Below, piece after piece: positions 45,438-53,835 of a stretch of 64,000 nt of DNA. Every line of letters starts with the position of its first letter. Positions within the stretch are counted from its first letter, which is position 1. A model generated the notes under the pieces. The model was not told the DNA's origin. It saw nothing but the letters and a program-made list of their open reading frames with translations, and ran no database searches. This stretch comes from Polyangia bacterium. Its GTDB lineage: Bacteria > Myxococcota_A > Polyangia > Nannocystales > Nannocystaceae. A program made the translations under genes and the position numbers. The stretch lies in assembly GCA_030429545.1 (NCBI GenBank), contig JAUIFF010000005.1, positions 390,039 to 454,038 of the forward strand, written 5' to 3'.

Positions 45438-45911
45438 ATGCATCAGTTTTACCGTTCAATCACCCTACTGTTGAGTGCAGCACTCATCAGCTTTGCCGCA
45501 CCCGCCTGCGATGATGCGCTCGACAACAAAGCCAAACCCACAGACAAACAGGCAGGTGCCAAGGCTTCGCCACAGACCCCGGCCGCCGGAGAGCAAACCG
45601 TTGTGGAGCCTCCGACGAGTGTCAACGCAGCCCTCACCCAATACTCCGACTGTCACTCCGAGTGCCACGTCAAGCACAGCGGCGACAACTTAGAGACCTG
45701 CAAACTCAACTGCGGGGCCGCGGCCAAGACTGCGTATTCTTCGATCGAGCCGCAGCCCGACAAGACCAAGTACGACGCCGCGCTTGAAGACTTCCGTACC
45801 TGCGCGAGCACCTGCGATGCAGATACGTCACGCACGACCAACATGCATACGTGCTACCTCAACTGTAAAAACGCCGCCCAGGTGAAGTTTGCCGGTGAGC
45901 CGAACCAGTAG
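45438..45911 (+). CDS. Cys-rich lipoprotein with CxxxC pairs
   Basis: AAAGGA lies just upstream of the ATG. The signal peptide ends in SFAAPACDD (lipobox). After a short Lys/Ala/Pro linker, the protein has four CxxxC pairs: DCHSEC, TCKLNC, TCASTC and TCYLNC, two per repeat of about 45 residues, so it is an internal duplication of a two-helix hairpin. The pattern matches the secreted protein at 43686, and the two may work together. The last part of the gene holds near-copies of the palindrome (TGCAGATACG and GCATACGTG). Confidence 0.8.
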   Translation: MHQFYRSITLLLSAALISFAAPACDDALDNKAKPTDKQAGAKASPQTPAAGEQTVVEPPTSVNAALTQYSDCHSECHVKHSGDNLETCKLNCGAAAKTAYSSIEPQPDKTKYDAALEDFRTCASTCDADTSRTTNMHTCYLNCKNAAQVKFAGEPNQ

Positions 45912-45980
45912 GTCAGATCCACAACAAGTCTACCCAATAGGCAACCACCGAGGTTGCCTTCCCAACATGAGGTGCTCGTG

Positions 45981-46913
45981 ATGAAGGTACAAGTTTTGAT
46001 CAATCCAGCGGCTGGGGTCGACGAGCCGGTTCTGGGAATTGTCAACCGCATCCTGGTGAACAGGCGCGACATTTCGTGGGAGTTCGCAGTCACAACACCC
46101 ACAAGTAGCGCAGCCGAACTCGCTCGCGATGCAGCCTCTCGCGGTGTCGATCGGGTTGTCGTGTATGGTGGCGATGGAACCGTCTCGAGCGCAGCCGAGG
46201 GCCTCGCCGGTAGCGATGTCACGTTGGCGGTGCTCCCCGGGGGAACAAACAATGTGTTCGCACAGGCCTTGGGCGTTCCCGATGATCTGAGCACTGCTGC
46301 CGAGCTGGCTTTTGCACACACTGTCGACACGACATGCGTCGACACCCTTCGCGTCGGTTCTCGCCACGGGTTAGTACGCGTGGGGATTGGGGCCGATGCG
46401 CGGATGATCGGTCAAACATCCCGGGCAAAAAAGGACAAGTTGGGGTGGCTTGCCTACGCGATGTCGGCGATCGAACAGGCCGCAACTGCCACGGCCGTAG
46501 ACTTTGAAGTTACAGTCGACGACCACTCGTACCGCGTGAAAGGGCTGGCCTGCATTGTCTCGAACATCGCCCAGATCGGTCGAGCTGGTCTTCGCCTCCC
46601 GGGCGAGATATCACCCTTCGATGGGCTTGCCGATGTTCTACTCATCCGCCGCGCCGATCTTGAAAGCGTTCGCTCGGTGCTTACGAAGCGGGGTCAGGAG
46701 CAGGTGCCACCCCCATTCGATCAGTCGGGCGATGCCTCGATCGCCCATACCCGAGGATCGCGGATTCATATCGCAGCAACGCCGGCCCAGCCGGCCCAAG
46801 TCGACGGGGACCTCGTGGGCGAGACTCCGCTGGATATCGAGGTATCGCCCGGGAGTTTACGGGTTGTGATACCGCGCCGATTGAGTCAAGCCGGCTTTGC
46901 AACACAAGCTTGA
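45981..46913 (+). CDS. Diacylglycerol kinase-family lipid kinase
   Basis: The ATG at 45981 follows GAGGTG and gives a family-length protein of 310 residues. It opens with KVQVLINPAAG, has the nucleotide motif VVVYGGDGTVSSAAEGL (GGDGT at 63-67), LAVLPGGTNNVFAQALG, and the C-terminal lobe with VGIGADARMIG, ITPLDGLADV-type DGLADVLLIRRAD and a final QVDGD. The product should phosphorylate a diacylglycerol, sphingoid base or other lipid. It ends the stress-type island. The codon use and ribosome binding site are like the neighbours'. Confidence 0.88.
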   Translation: MKVQVLINPAAGVDEPVLGIVNRILVNRRDISWEFAVTTPTSSAAELARDAASRGVDRVVVYGGDGTVSSAAEGLAGSDVTLAVLPGGTNNVFAQALGVPDDLSTAAELAFAHTVDTTCVDTLRVGSRHGLVRVGIGADARMIGQTSRAKKDKLGWLAYAMSAIEQAATATAVDFEVTVDDHSYRVKGLACIVSNIAQIGRAGLRLPGEISPFDGLADVLLIRRADLESVRSVLTKRGQEQVPPPFDQSGDASIAHTRGSRIHIAATPAQPAQVDGDLVGETPLDIEVSPGSLRVVIPRRLSQAGFATQA

Positions 46914-47088
46914 ATGCGCTCCGGCCGCTAGGTAAAGACGGGTCTGACTGTAGCAGATAATTTGGAATTTTAGTTTTAAATAACTAATTTTTAAAACAAT
47001 CCTGTATCCTCGTTAGGTGTCCTACTCTGCCGACATCGCTTGTGACGGAAAAGTCATGGCTCGACGGCTGGAAGTCAGGGGCGGCTAC

Positions 47089-47982
47089 ATGGTGTGCAAG
47101 AAAGCCCACTTGCTCACCTTTGTGCTTGTTATCGGTGCATGTACAACAAACTCGGAGTCAAGTGATTCAAACTCCGCCGGCGACACGAGCACAGCGGGTG
47201 GTGAAACCACTGCAACCGGCGTGTCGACAACGGAGCCGACGACAACGGAGCCGACGACAACGGAGCCGACAAGCGGGACAATCGGCGAACTGACCGACAG
47301 TCCGTTCGTCATGGATCCCGACCATGGTTTTGTGCCACCTGAGTGCACCACCTACGCCGACACCTGTCCCGAGGGACAAAAATGTATGCCCTACGCCAGC
47401 GATGGTGGTCCGGTGTGGACAACCTTTCGCTGTGTCGAGTTGCTCGGTGATGGTACATACGGCGAAGACTGTACGAATTTCGGTGACCACCTCGACGGCA
47501 TCGATGACTGTGGGCGCGGACATTTTTGTTTTAGTGTCGATCCCCAGACTGAGCTGGGGCACTGCCACGAGTTTTGCTCAGGCACGCCCAGCGAGCCATC
47601 TTGTAACCGGCCGTACACCTACTGCCCGCTGGTGGCCGACGGTTTGTTCACAGTTTGTCTGCAGGGCTGCGACCCGTTGCTTCAAGACTGTTTCGACCCG
47701 GGTGATACATGTTACGCCGACTTTGGCGTGACCGCCTGTTACGTCACATCTGCGTCCGACGGGAGCGTGTCCCAGGGGCAGCCCTGCGATAATTTACTAG
47801 CCTGTGAGCCGGGCCTAGCTTGTATCAGCAATGTCTACTGGCCCGGTTGCCAAGCGAGTGATTGTTGTGCGCCGCACTGCAACCTCGACAATCCGAGTTG
47901 CCCCCCCGAGACCGAGTGCGTTGCCGTGGGCTCCCAACTCCAACCCTGGCTCGACCATGTCGGCCTGTGCCTACAAACGTAG
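47089..47982 (+). CDS. Array lipoprotein A (CPEGQKCMPYA family)
   Basis: First member of a tandem family of Cys-rich lipoproteins. The ATG at 47089 gives a signal peptide ending in LVIGACTT. A Thr-rich stalk with TTTEPTTTEP units follows, then a domain of about 220 residues with TCPEGQKCMPYASDGG, DDCGRGHFCF, EFCSGTPSEPSC, CDPLLQDC, LLACEPGLACISN and DCCAPHCNLDNPSC. This copy is the most divergent of the nine. A TGCATGTACA palindrome overlaps the lipobox codons (47136-47145). Upstream (46914-47088) is AT-rich and likely carries the array promoter. Function unknown; outer-membrane or surface location inferred. Confidence 0.8.
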   Translation: MVCKKAHLLTFVLVIGACTTNSESSDSNSAGDTSTAGGETTATGVSTTEPTTTEPTTTEPTSGTIGELTDSPFVMDPDHGFVPPECTTYADTCPEGQKCMPYASDGGPVWTTFRCVELLGDGTYGEDCTNFGDHLDGIDDCGRGHFCFSVDPQTELGHCHEFCSGTPSEPSCNRPYTYCPLVADGLFTVCLQGCDPLLQDCFDPGDTCYADFGVTACYVTSASDGSVSQGQPCDNLLACEPGLACISNVYWPGCQASDCCAPHCNLDNPSCPPETECVAVGSQLQPWLDHVGLCLQT

Positions 47983-47990
47983 AGAAAACA

Positions 47991-48947
47991 ATGACTCAGT
48001 TCTATCGACATGCATGTTTATACATGTTCATCGGCTTCGCAGGTTGCAACAACACCCCCGGCCCATCGACAAGCGACGGCAACACCAGTACCACCGCGGG
48101 CAACACCAGCACGACGGTAGCTCCGACAACCGCAGCTCCGACCGGCGAGTCAACGGCTGATTCTGACGAGACCGAGACTTCCGAGTCGACCACCCTCGAC
48201 ACCGAGGGCTCCACCCAAACCGACGCGACAACCGAAGACACCACCGAGTCGACCTCGACCACGAGCACGTTTATCGGCAACGTCGACCTTTCCGACGACT
48301 ACGCCTGCGACATCCTCGATCCGAGCACCTGCCCCGCGGGCCAAAAGTGTATGCCCTACAACAACGACGGCGGCGCTACCTACAACGCCCTGAAGTGTGT
48401 CGATGTCATGGGCGAGGCGGTTCATGGCGAAGCATGCACTTACAACGGTAGCCCGCTCGATGGCGCCGATACCTGTGCACAGGGACACATGTGTTGGAAC
48501 TACGACCCCGACACGCAGGAGGGTACCTGCACGGCATTTTGCTCGGGAAGTTGGGAAGATCTGATGTGCGCACCCGAGGGGACTTCGTGTGTCGTGTATG
48601 CCGATGCCATCTTGATTATGTGCCTGCAACGCTGCGATGTGTTGGTTCAAGACTGCGAGCCGGGGTTTGGTTGCTACCACGAGGAAAATACCAATCGTCT
48701 GCTGTGCCAGCCGGTTGGGGTCATGGAGGGTGAGGGGCTCGAAGGTGAGCCCTGTAACTTTATCAACCAATGTCAGCCCGGGCTTGTTTGTATGGGGAAC
48801 TGGCCCATGTGCGACGGTGCCTATTGCTGCGCACCCTATTGCGACCTCGACAACCCGGTGTGCAATACGCCGGGGACCGAATGTGTACCGCTGTTGGACA
48901 ACCCCGAGCCCGGCGAGGAAAACTTTGGTATTTGTATGGCCACCTAA
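47991..48947 (+). CDS. Array lipoprotein B
   Basis: This starts eight bases after the stop of member A, so they are co-transcribed. Signal peptide MTQFYRHACLYMFIGFAGC with a good lipobox; a long open frame upstream belongs to the tail of A. Thr/Ser-rich stalk about 45-85. The Cys domain has CPAGQKCMPYNNDGG, DTCAQGHMCWNYDPDTQEG, CDVLVQDCEPGFGC, NQCQPGLVCMGN and YCCAPYCDLDNPVC. Here the usual CPEGQ reads CPAGQ. An exact TGCACTTACA palindrome lies at 48435. Confidence 0.8.
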   Translation: MTQFYRHACLYMFIGFAGCNNTPGPSTSDGNTSTTAGNTSTTVAPTTAAPTGESTADSDETETSESTTLDTEGSTQTDATTEDTTESTSTTSTFIGNVDLSDDYACDILDPSTCPAGQKCMPYNNDGGATYNALKCVDVMGEAVHGEACTYNGSPLDGADTCAQGHMCWNYDPDTQEGTCTAFCSGSWEDLMCAPEGTSCVVYADAILIMCLQRCDVLVQDCEPGFGCYHEENTNRLLCQPVGVMEGEGLEGEPCNFINQCQPGLVCMGNWPMCDGAYCCAPYCDLDNPVCNTPGTECVPLLDNPEPGEENFGICMAT

Positions 48948-48989
48948 CTTTGAGCGGTTATCAACCGCCGAGCCGAAAGCAGACCAAAC

Positions 48990-49913
48990 ATGAAACCGCA
49001 AACATATTTCACCGTGTCTTTGGTGCTCGCCACCAGCCTGTGCGCCTGTTCTGGCGGCAAGTCGAGTTCGCAAACCAGCGAAACCGCGACCGCGGGCGAG
49101 ACCACAACCACGGGCGAAGACACCACCACCGATGGGCCGACAAGCGAAGGAACAACAACCACAGACACCAGCGAGCCGACGACCGAGGGACCCGATACCA
49201 CGGCTTCGACCACCGCCGAGCCAACGGGCGACCCGATTTTGATCGAGCCGGACATGGGTGAGCCTGTCACCTGTGACCTGTTTGACGACAACTGTCCCGA
49301 GGGACAAAAGTGCATGCCCTACGCCGCCGACAACAGCAACACTTGGAATGCCCTCGGCTGCTTTGATGTGATGGGCGATGCCACCAGCGGGGAGCCGTGT
49401 ACCGCCATCGACAGCGCCGTGAGTGGGCACGATACCTGTGCCCCAGGACATATGTGCTGGTACGTCGACAACGAAACCCTGATGGGTTCATGTGTGGCCT
49501 TTTGTGAAGGTTCGCCCGAAGACCCAACCTGCGCCCAACCGATGAGCGAATGTATACTTTCCGGCAACGGACCACTCGCCCTGTGTCTACCGACCTGTGA
49601 TGTGCTCTCCCAGGATTGCGCAGACGGGCTCGCCTGTTACCCCAACAACGACACGACTGTGTGCGTGCCCGTGGAGCTCCCCGACGATCAGGGCAACGCC
49701 GGCCAGCCTTGCGAATATATCAACGGTTGCCAGCCCGGCCTGATGTGCCTGCAGGGGCAAAGCGTCCCCGGCTGCGAAAGTCCGGGTTGCTGCGCGCCTT
49801 TTTGTGATTTGAGCGACCCCATGTGCGAACCTCCGGGGACCGAGTGTACCGGGCTGTTTGAGATGCCCGACCCGTGGGAGGTCGACTACGGTGTGTGTGC
49901 ACTGCCAGGGTAA
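48990..49913 (+). CDS. Array lipoprotein C
   Basis: The signal peptide MKPQTYFTVSLVLATSLCAC is lipidated at SLCAC or the Cys before it. A Thr-rich stalk is followed by the family domain: NCPEGQKCMPYAADNSN, DTCAPGHMCWYVDNETLMG, CDVLSQDCADGLACYP, NGCQPGLMCLQGQ and GCCAPFCDLSDPMC. The final cysteine pair and VCALPG end replaces the GFCG end of later members. Forty-two bases separate it from B and 18 from D. No catalytic motif is seen. Confidence 0.8.
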   Translation: MKPQTYFTVSLVLATSLCACSGGKSSSQTSETATAGETTTTGEDTTTDGPTSEGTTTTDTSEPTTEGPDTTASTTAEPTGDPILIEPDMGEPVTCDLFDDNCPEGQKCMPYAADNSNTWNALGCFDVMGDATSGEPCTAIDSAVSGHDTCAPGHMCWYVDNETLMGSCVAFCEGSPEDPTCAQPMSECILSGNGPLALCLPTCDVLSQDCADGLACYPNNDTTVCVPVELPDDQGNAGQPCEYINGCQPGLMCLQGQSVPGCESPGCCAPFCDLSDPMCEPPGTECTGLFEMPDPWEVDYGVCALPG

Positions 49914-49931
49914 CCGACGGAGGTACGAGCG

Positions 49932-50894
49932 ATGAACCGATATCGACAAAATAGATGCGGATACATGCTAGCCCTGCTGTTGGTGGGTTGTGGCGGCCAG
50001 CCAGCAACAACCTCTGAGGCAACGGCAACCAACAGTTCGGGTGATGGCTCGGGCACAGCGACTGCCGGAGAGTCGTCGACGACCTCACAAACGAGCGAAG
50101 CAACCAACACCGGCACCATGGGTGAGGGTACTTCGAGCGAAACAAGCGACAGCAGCGAAACCGGCGGTAGCGATTCGACCGCGGGCACCACCGAAGGCTC
50201 AACCACGATCGACTTTGTGTCCAACCCCGACATGGGGGAGCCGGGGTGCACGAGCATTTTGCTTGAAGGTGAGTGCCCCGAGGGGCAAAAGTGCATGCCC
50301 TACGCCAACGACGGAGGCAGTGCCTGGAACGCGGTCGAGTGCTTCGACATCATGGGTGACGGCATGGCCGAAGAGCCATGCTCTGTGGTCGACAACGGCG
50401 TCAGCGGCATGGATACCTGTGCCCCGGGACATATGTGTTGGAACGTCGACCCCGAAACCCTCATGGGCGAGTGCGTCGCGTTTTGCAAGGGGACCACAGA
50501 AAATCTCTACTGCGAGCAGGAGGGATACGAGTGTATCGCCGCCAGCGAGCCCGACGTGCTCGCCCTGTGTCTGTTTCCCTGCTCACCGATTTTGCAAGAC
50601 TGCCAGGAAGGCGAGGGTTGCTACCCCGCCAACAACTCCTACTCGTGTGCGCCGGTGTCGGTCGCCGAAGGTGAAGGACTCGCGGGCGACCCCTGCGAAT
50701 TCATCAACGGCTGCCAACCAGGGCTCGCCTGCATGCAAGGACAGCTCGTGCCCGATTGTATGTCCGAATATTGTTGTGCACCATTTTGCGAACTCGACAA
50801 CCCCGCCTGCGAAAACCCCGAGGCGACCTGCCGCCCCGTCTGGGAACAGTCGCAGGTGTGGCCCAATGCAGGGTTTTGCGGGGTGATGCCGTGA
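49932..50894 (+). CDS. Array lipoprotein D
   Basis: ACGGAGG lies nine bases upstream of the ATG. Signal peptide MNRYRQNRCGYMLALLLVGC; stalk rich in TSETSDSSETGG; then CPEGQKCMPYANDGGSAWNAVECFD, DTCAPGHMCWNVDPETLMG, CSPILQDCQEGEGCYP, NGCQPGLACMQGQ, YCCAPFCELDNPACENPEATC, ending NAGFCGVMP. This end is shared with members E, F and G, so the four C-termini are linked by descent or conversion. Its TGA sits inside GTGAGTG, 17 bases before E starts. Confidence 0.8.
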   Translation: MNRYRQNRCGYMLALLLVGCGGQPATTSEATATNSSGDGSGTATAGESSTTSQTSEATNTGTMGEGTSSETSDSSETGGSDSTAGTTEGSTTIDFVSNPDMGEPGCTSILLEGECPEGQKCMPYANDGGSAWNAVECFDIMGDGMAEEPCSVVDNGVSGMDTCAPGHMCWNVDPETLMGECVAFCKGTTENLYCEQEGYECIAASEPDVLALCLFPCSPILQDCQEGEGCYPANNSYSCAPVSVAEGEGLAGDPCEFINGCQPGLACMQGQLVPDCMSEYCCAPFCELDNPACENPEATCRPVWEQSQVWPNAGFCGVMP

Positions 50895-50911
50895 GTGTAA
50901 AGGAGCGTGCC

Positions 50912-51832
50912 ATGAAAAAGTGCAAATACATCTTATGTCTGGTGCTGGCATTGCCAGCCTGCACAGGCACGCCGGCAACCACGGGGGGAAGCGGGGCGAC
51001 CGAAGACAGCACGGGGGGCTCTAGCTCGACTTCTGGCCACACCAGCTCGACAACCGCAACGAGCTCTGGCAGCGAATCATCGAGCACCTCGACCGAGGGC
51101 TCGAACTCGGCGTCTGAAACGGAGTCAGACACATCGACCTCTGAACCAGATCCGTTTGTGACACCACCCGATGGCCACATCGACCCTGAGTGTGACACGT
51201 ATACTAACGACTGCCCCGAAGGGCAAAAGTGTATGCCCTATGCGGACGATGGTGGAGGTGCGTGGAACAACCTCGGGTGCTTCGACCTTATGGGCGATGG
51301 GATGCTCGAAGACCCGTGTAGCGTTGTCGGGAGTAGTGTGAGCGGGAAGGACACCTGCGCCGCGGGGTTTATGTGTTGGGATGTCGACCCGGAAACCAAG
51401 GAGGGATATTGTACGCCGTTTTGCCAGGGGACACCGGAGAACGCCTACTGTGAGCCGGAGAATTATATGTGCGTGATCCCGAGTGAAGGAGTCCTCAACC
51501 TCTGCCTTCGTCCATGCTCGCCATTGTTGCAAGATTGCGCGGAAGGACAGGGGTGCTTTCCTGTCAATAACTCGTACACCTGTGCCCCGGTGTCTGTGCC
51601 CGATGATCAAGGGCTCGAGGGAGATTCTTGCGAATTTGTTAATGCTTGCCAGGCGGGGCTGGCCTGCGTGGGCGCGGAGTTTTTGACCAGTTGTGAGTCT
51701 AGTAGTTGTTGCACACCATTTTGCGACTTGAACAATCCAGCCTGCGAAAACCCCGAGGCAACCTGTCGACCGGTTTACGAGGAGGCTCCGGATTGGGCGG
51801 CACATATTGGGTTTTGCGGGGTGATGCCGTGA
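50912..51832 (+). CDS. Array lipoprotein E
   Basis: AAAGGAG lies eight bases before the ATG. Signal peptide MKKCKYILCLVLALPAC, stalk (about 20-80), then the family domain with 26 cysteines after the lipidated one. Landmarks: CPEGQKCMPYADDGGGAWNN, DTCAAGFMCWDVDPETKEG, FCQGTPENAYCEPENYMC, CSPLLQDCAEGQGCFP, NACQAGLACVGAEFLTSC and CCTPFCDLNNPACENPEATC. E, F and G share the first codons and the short spacer upstream almost exactly. A TGCAAATACA palindrome (50921) falls in codons 4-7. Function unknown. Confidence 0.82.
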   Translation: MKKCKYILCLVLALPACTGTPATTGGSGATEDSTGGSSSTSGHTSSTTATSSGSESSSTSTEGSNSASETESDTSTSEPDPFVTPPDGHIDPECDTYTNDCPEGQKCMPYADDGGGAWNNLGCFDLMGDGMLEDPCSVVGSSVSGKDTCAAGFMCWDVDPETKEGYCTPFCQGTPENAYCEPENYMCVIPSEGVLNLCLRPCSPLLQDCAEGQGCFPVNNSYTCAPVSVPDDQGLEGDSCEFVNACQAGLACVGAEFLTSCESSSCCTPFCDLNNPACENPEATCRPVYEEAPDWAAHIGFCGVMP

Positions 51833-51849
51833 GTGTAAAGGAGCGTGCC

Positions 51850-52788
51850 ATGAAAAAGTGCAAATACACCTTCTATCTGGTGCTGGCATTGCCAGCCTGC
51901 ACAGGCACGCCGGCAACCACGGGGGGAAGTGGGGCTACCGAAGACAGCGGTCACACAAGCGACGACTCGGGGACTTCTAGCTCGACTGCTGGCCACACCA
52001 GCTCGACAACCGGAACAAGTTCTGGCAGCGAATCATCGAGCCCCTCAACCCAGGGCACAACCACTGAAACGGAGTCCGACACACTGACAGACACATCGAC
52101 CTCCGACCCAGACCCGTTCATTACGGTTCCCGATAGCTATACCGAGCCAGAATGTGACACGTTCACCAACGACTGCCCCGAAGGGCAAAAGTGTATGCCC
52201 TATGCGGACGATGGTGGAAGTTCGTGGAACAACCTCGGGTGCTTCGACATTATGGGCGATGGCATGCTCGAAGACCCGTGTTCCATCGTCGATAGTCGAA
52301 CGAGCGGGAAGGACACCTGCGCCGCGGGGTTTATGTGTTGGGATGTCGACCTGGAAACCAAGGAGGGATATTGTACGCCGTTTTGTCAGGGAACACCGGA
52401 AAACATCTACTGTGAACAGGAGATGTATTTTTGTTTAGCTCCGAGCGAAGGCGTTCTCAACCTTTGCTTGCGTGAGTGCTCGCCTCTGCTGCAAGATTGT
52501 GCGGAAGGACAGGGGTGCTTTCCTGTCAATAATTCGTATGCTTGTGCACCGGTGCCCGACGAGCAAGGGCTCGAGGGAGACCCGTGTGAATTTATCAATG
52601 CTTGCCAGGCGGGGCTCGCTTGCATGCTTGGGGAGCAGGTACCGAATTGCGAGTCACTTGCTTGTTGCACACCATTTTGCGACTTGAACAATCCCGCCTG
52701 TGAAAACCCCGAAACAACTTGTCGACCAGTTTACGAGGAGGCTCCGGATTGGGCGGCACATATTGGGTTTTGCGGGGTGATGCCGTGA
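51850..52788 (+). CDS. Array lipoprotein F
   Basis: Same signal peptide start as E (MKKCKYTFYLVLALPAC) with the same GTGAGTGTAAAGGAG spacer upstream, so a recent duplicate. The stalk differs from E by an insert, GHTSDDSGTSSSTAGHTSST-like. The middle diverges: SSWNNLGCFDIMGDG, SIVDSRTSGKDTC, ENIYCEQEMYFCLAPSEG, CAPVPDEQGLEG and CMLGEQVPNCESLACC, then the shared end NPETTCRPVYEEAPDWAAHIGFC. Palindrome TGCAAATACA at 51859. Confidence 0.82.
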   Translation: MKKCKYTFYLVLALPACTGTPATTGGSGATEDSGHTSDDSGTSSSTAGHTSSTTGTSSGSESSSPSTQGTTTETESDTLTDTSTSDPDPFITVPDSYTEPECDTFTNDCPEGQKCMPYADDGGSSWNNLGCFDIMGDGMLEDPCSIVDSRTSGKDTCAAGFMCWDVDLETKEGYCTPFCQGTPENIYCEQEMYFCLAPSEGVLNLCLRECSPLLQDCAEGQGCFPVNNSYACAPVPDEQGLEGDPCEFINACQAGLACMLGEQVPNCESLACCTPFCDLNNPACENPETTCRPVYEEAPDWAAHIGFCGVMP

Positions 52789-52805
52789 GTGTGAAGGAGC
52801 GTGCC

Positions 52806-53750
52806 ATGAAAAAGTGCAAATACACCTTATATTTGGCGCTGGCATTGCCAGCCTGCACAGGCACGCCGGCAACCACGGGAGGAAGCGGGGCGACCGAAGA
52901 CAGCGGTCACACAAGCGACGATTCGGGGACCTCTAGCTCGACTGCTGGACACACCAGCTCGACAACCGGAACAAGCTCTGGCAGCGAATCATCGAGCACC
53001 TCAACCCAGGGCTCAACCTCTGAAACGGAGTCAGACACACCGACGGACACATCGACCTCCGACCCAGACCCATTCATTACGTATCCCGATGGGTATATGG
53101 CGCCAGAGTGCAGCACGTTCACCAACGACTGCCCCGAAGGGCAAAAGTGTATGCCCTATGCGGACGATGGTGGAAGTGCGTGGAACAACCTCGGGTGCTT
53201 CGACCTTATGGGCGATGGCATGCTCGAAGACCCGTGTTCCATCGTTGATAGTCGAACGAGCGGGAAGGACACCTGCGCCGCGGGGTTTATGTGTTGGGAT
53301 GTCGACCCGGAAACCAAGGAGGGATATTGTACGCCGTTTTGCCAGGGGACACCGGAGAACGCTTACTGTGAGCCGGAGAATTATATGTGCGTGATCCCGA
53401 GCGAAGGAGTCCTCAATATCTGCCTTCGTCCATGCTCACCACTGTTGCAAGACTGCGCGGAAGGACAGGGGTGCTTTCCTGTCAATAACTCGTACACCTG
53501 TGCCCCGGTGCCTGTGCCCGATGATCAAGGGCTCGAGGGAGATTCTTGCGAATTTGTTAATGCTTGCCAGGCCGGGCTGGCCTGTGTGGGCGCGGAGTTT
53601 TTGACCAGTTGTGAGTCTAGTAGTTGTTGCACACCATTTTGCGACTTGAACAATCCCGCCTGTGAAAACCCCGAAACAACCTGTCGACCGGTTTACGAGG
53701 AGGCTCCGGATTGGGCGGCACATATTGGGTTTTGCGGGGTGATGCCATAA
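52806..53750 (+). CDS. Array lipoprotein G (mosaic of E and F)
   Basis: The first half, including the stalk insert GHTSDDSGTSS and SIVDSRTSGKDTC, follows F. From about residue 180 (ENAYCEPENYMCVIPSEG, NSYTCAPV, CVGAEFLTSCESSSCC) it follows E, and the last segment NPETTC is again F-like. So G looks like a recombinant of its two upstream neighbours. All cysteines are kept. The array of 17-base spacers ends here; the 85 bases to H hold a short tandem CGGTTTCAAC repeat. Palindrome TGCAAATACA at 52815. Confidence 0.82.
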   Translation: MKKCKYTLYLALALPACTGTPATTGGSGATEDSGHTSDDSGTSSSTAGHTSSTTGTSSGSESSSTSTQGSTSETESDTPTDTSTSDPDPFITYPDGYMAPECSTFTNDCPEGQKCMPYADDGGSAWNNLGCFDLMGDGMLEDPCSIVDSRTSGKDTCAAGFMCWDVDPETKEGYCTPFCQGTPENAYCEPENYMCVIPSEGVLNICLRPCSPLLQDCAEGQGCFPVNNSYTCAPVPVPDDQGLEGDSCEFVNACQAGLACVGAEFLTSCESSSCCTPFCDLNNPACENPETTCRPVYEEAPDWAAHIGFCGVMP

Positions 53751-53835
53751 CGCTGTGAAGTCGGAGCAACCGGTTTCAACCCGGTTTCAACTCGGTTGGG
53801 TGTGGGGTAAACTATTTGTGTAGGAGTTGAGATTC

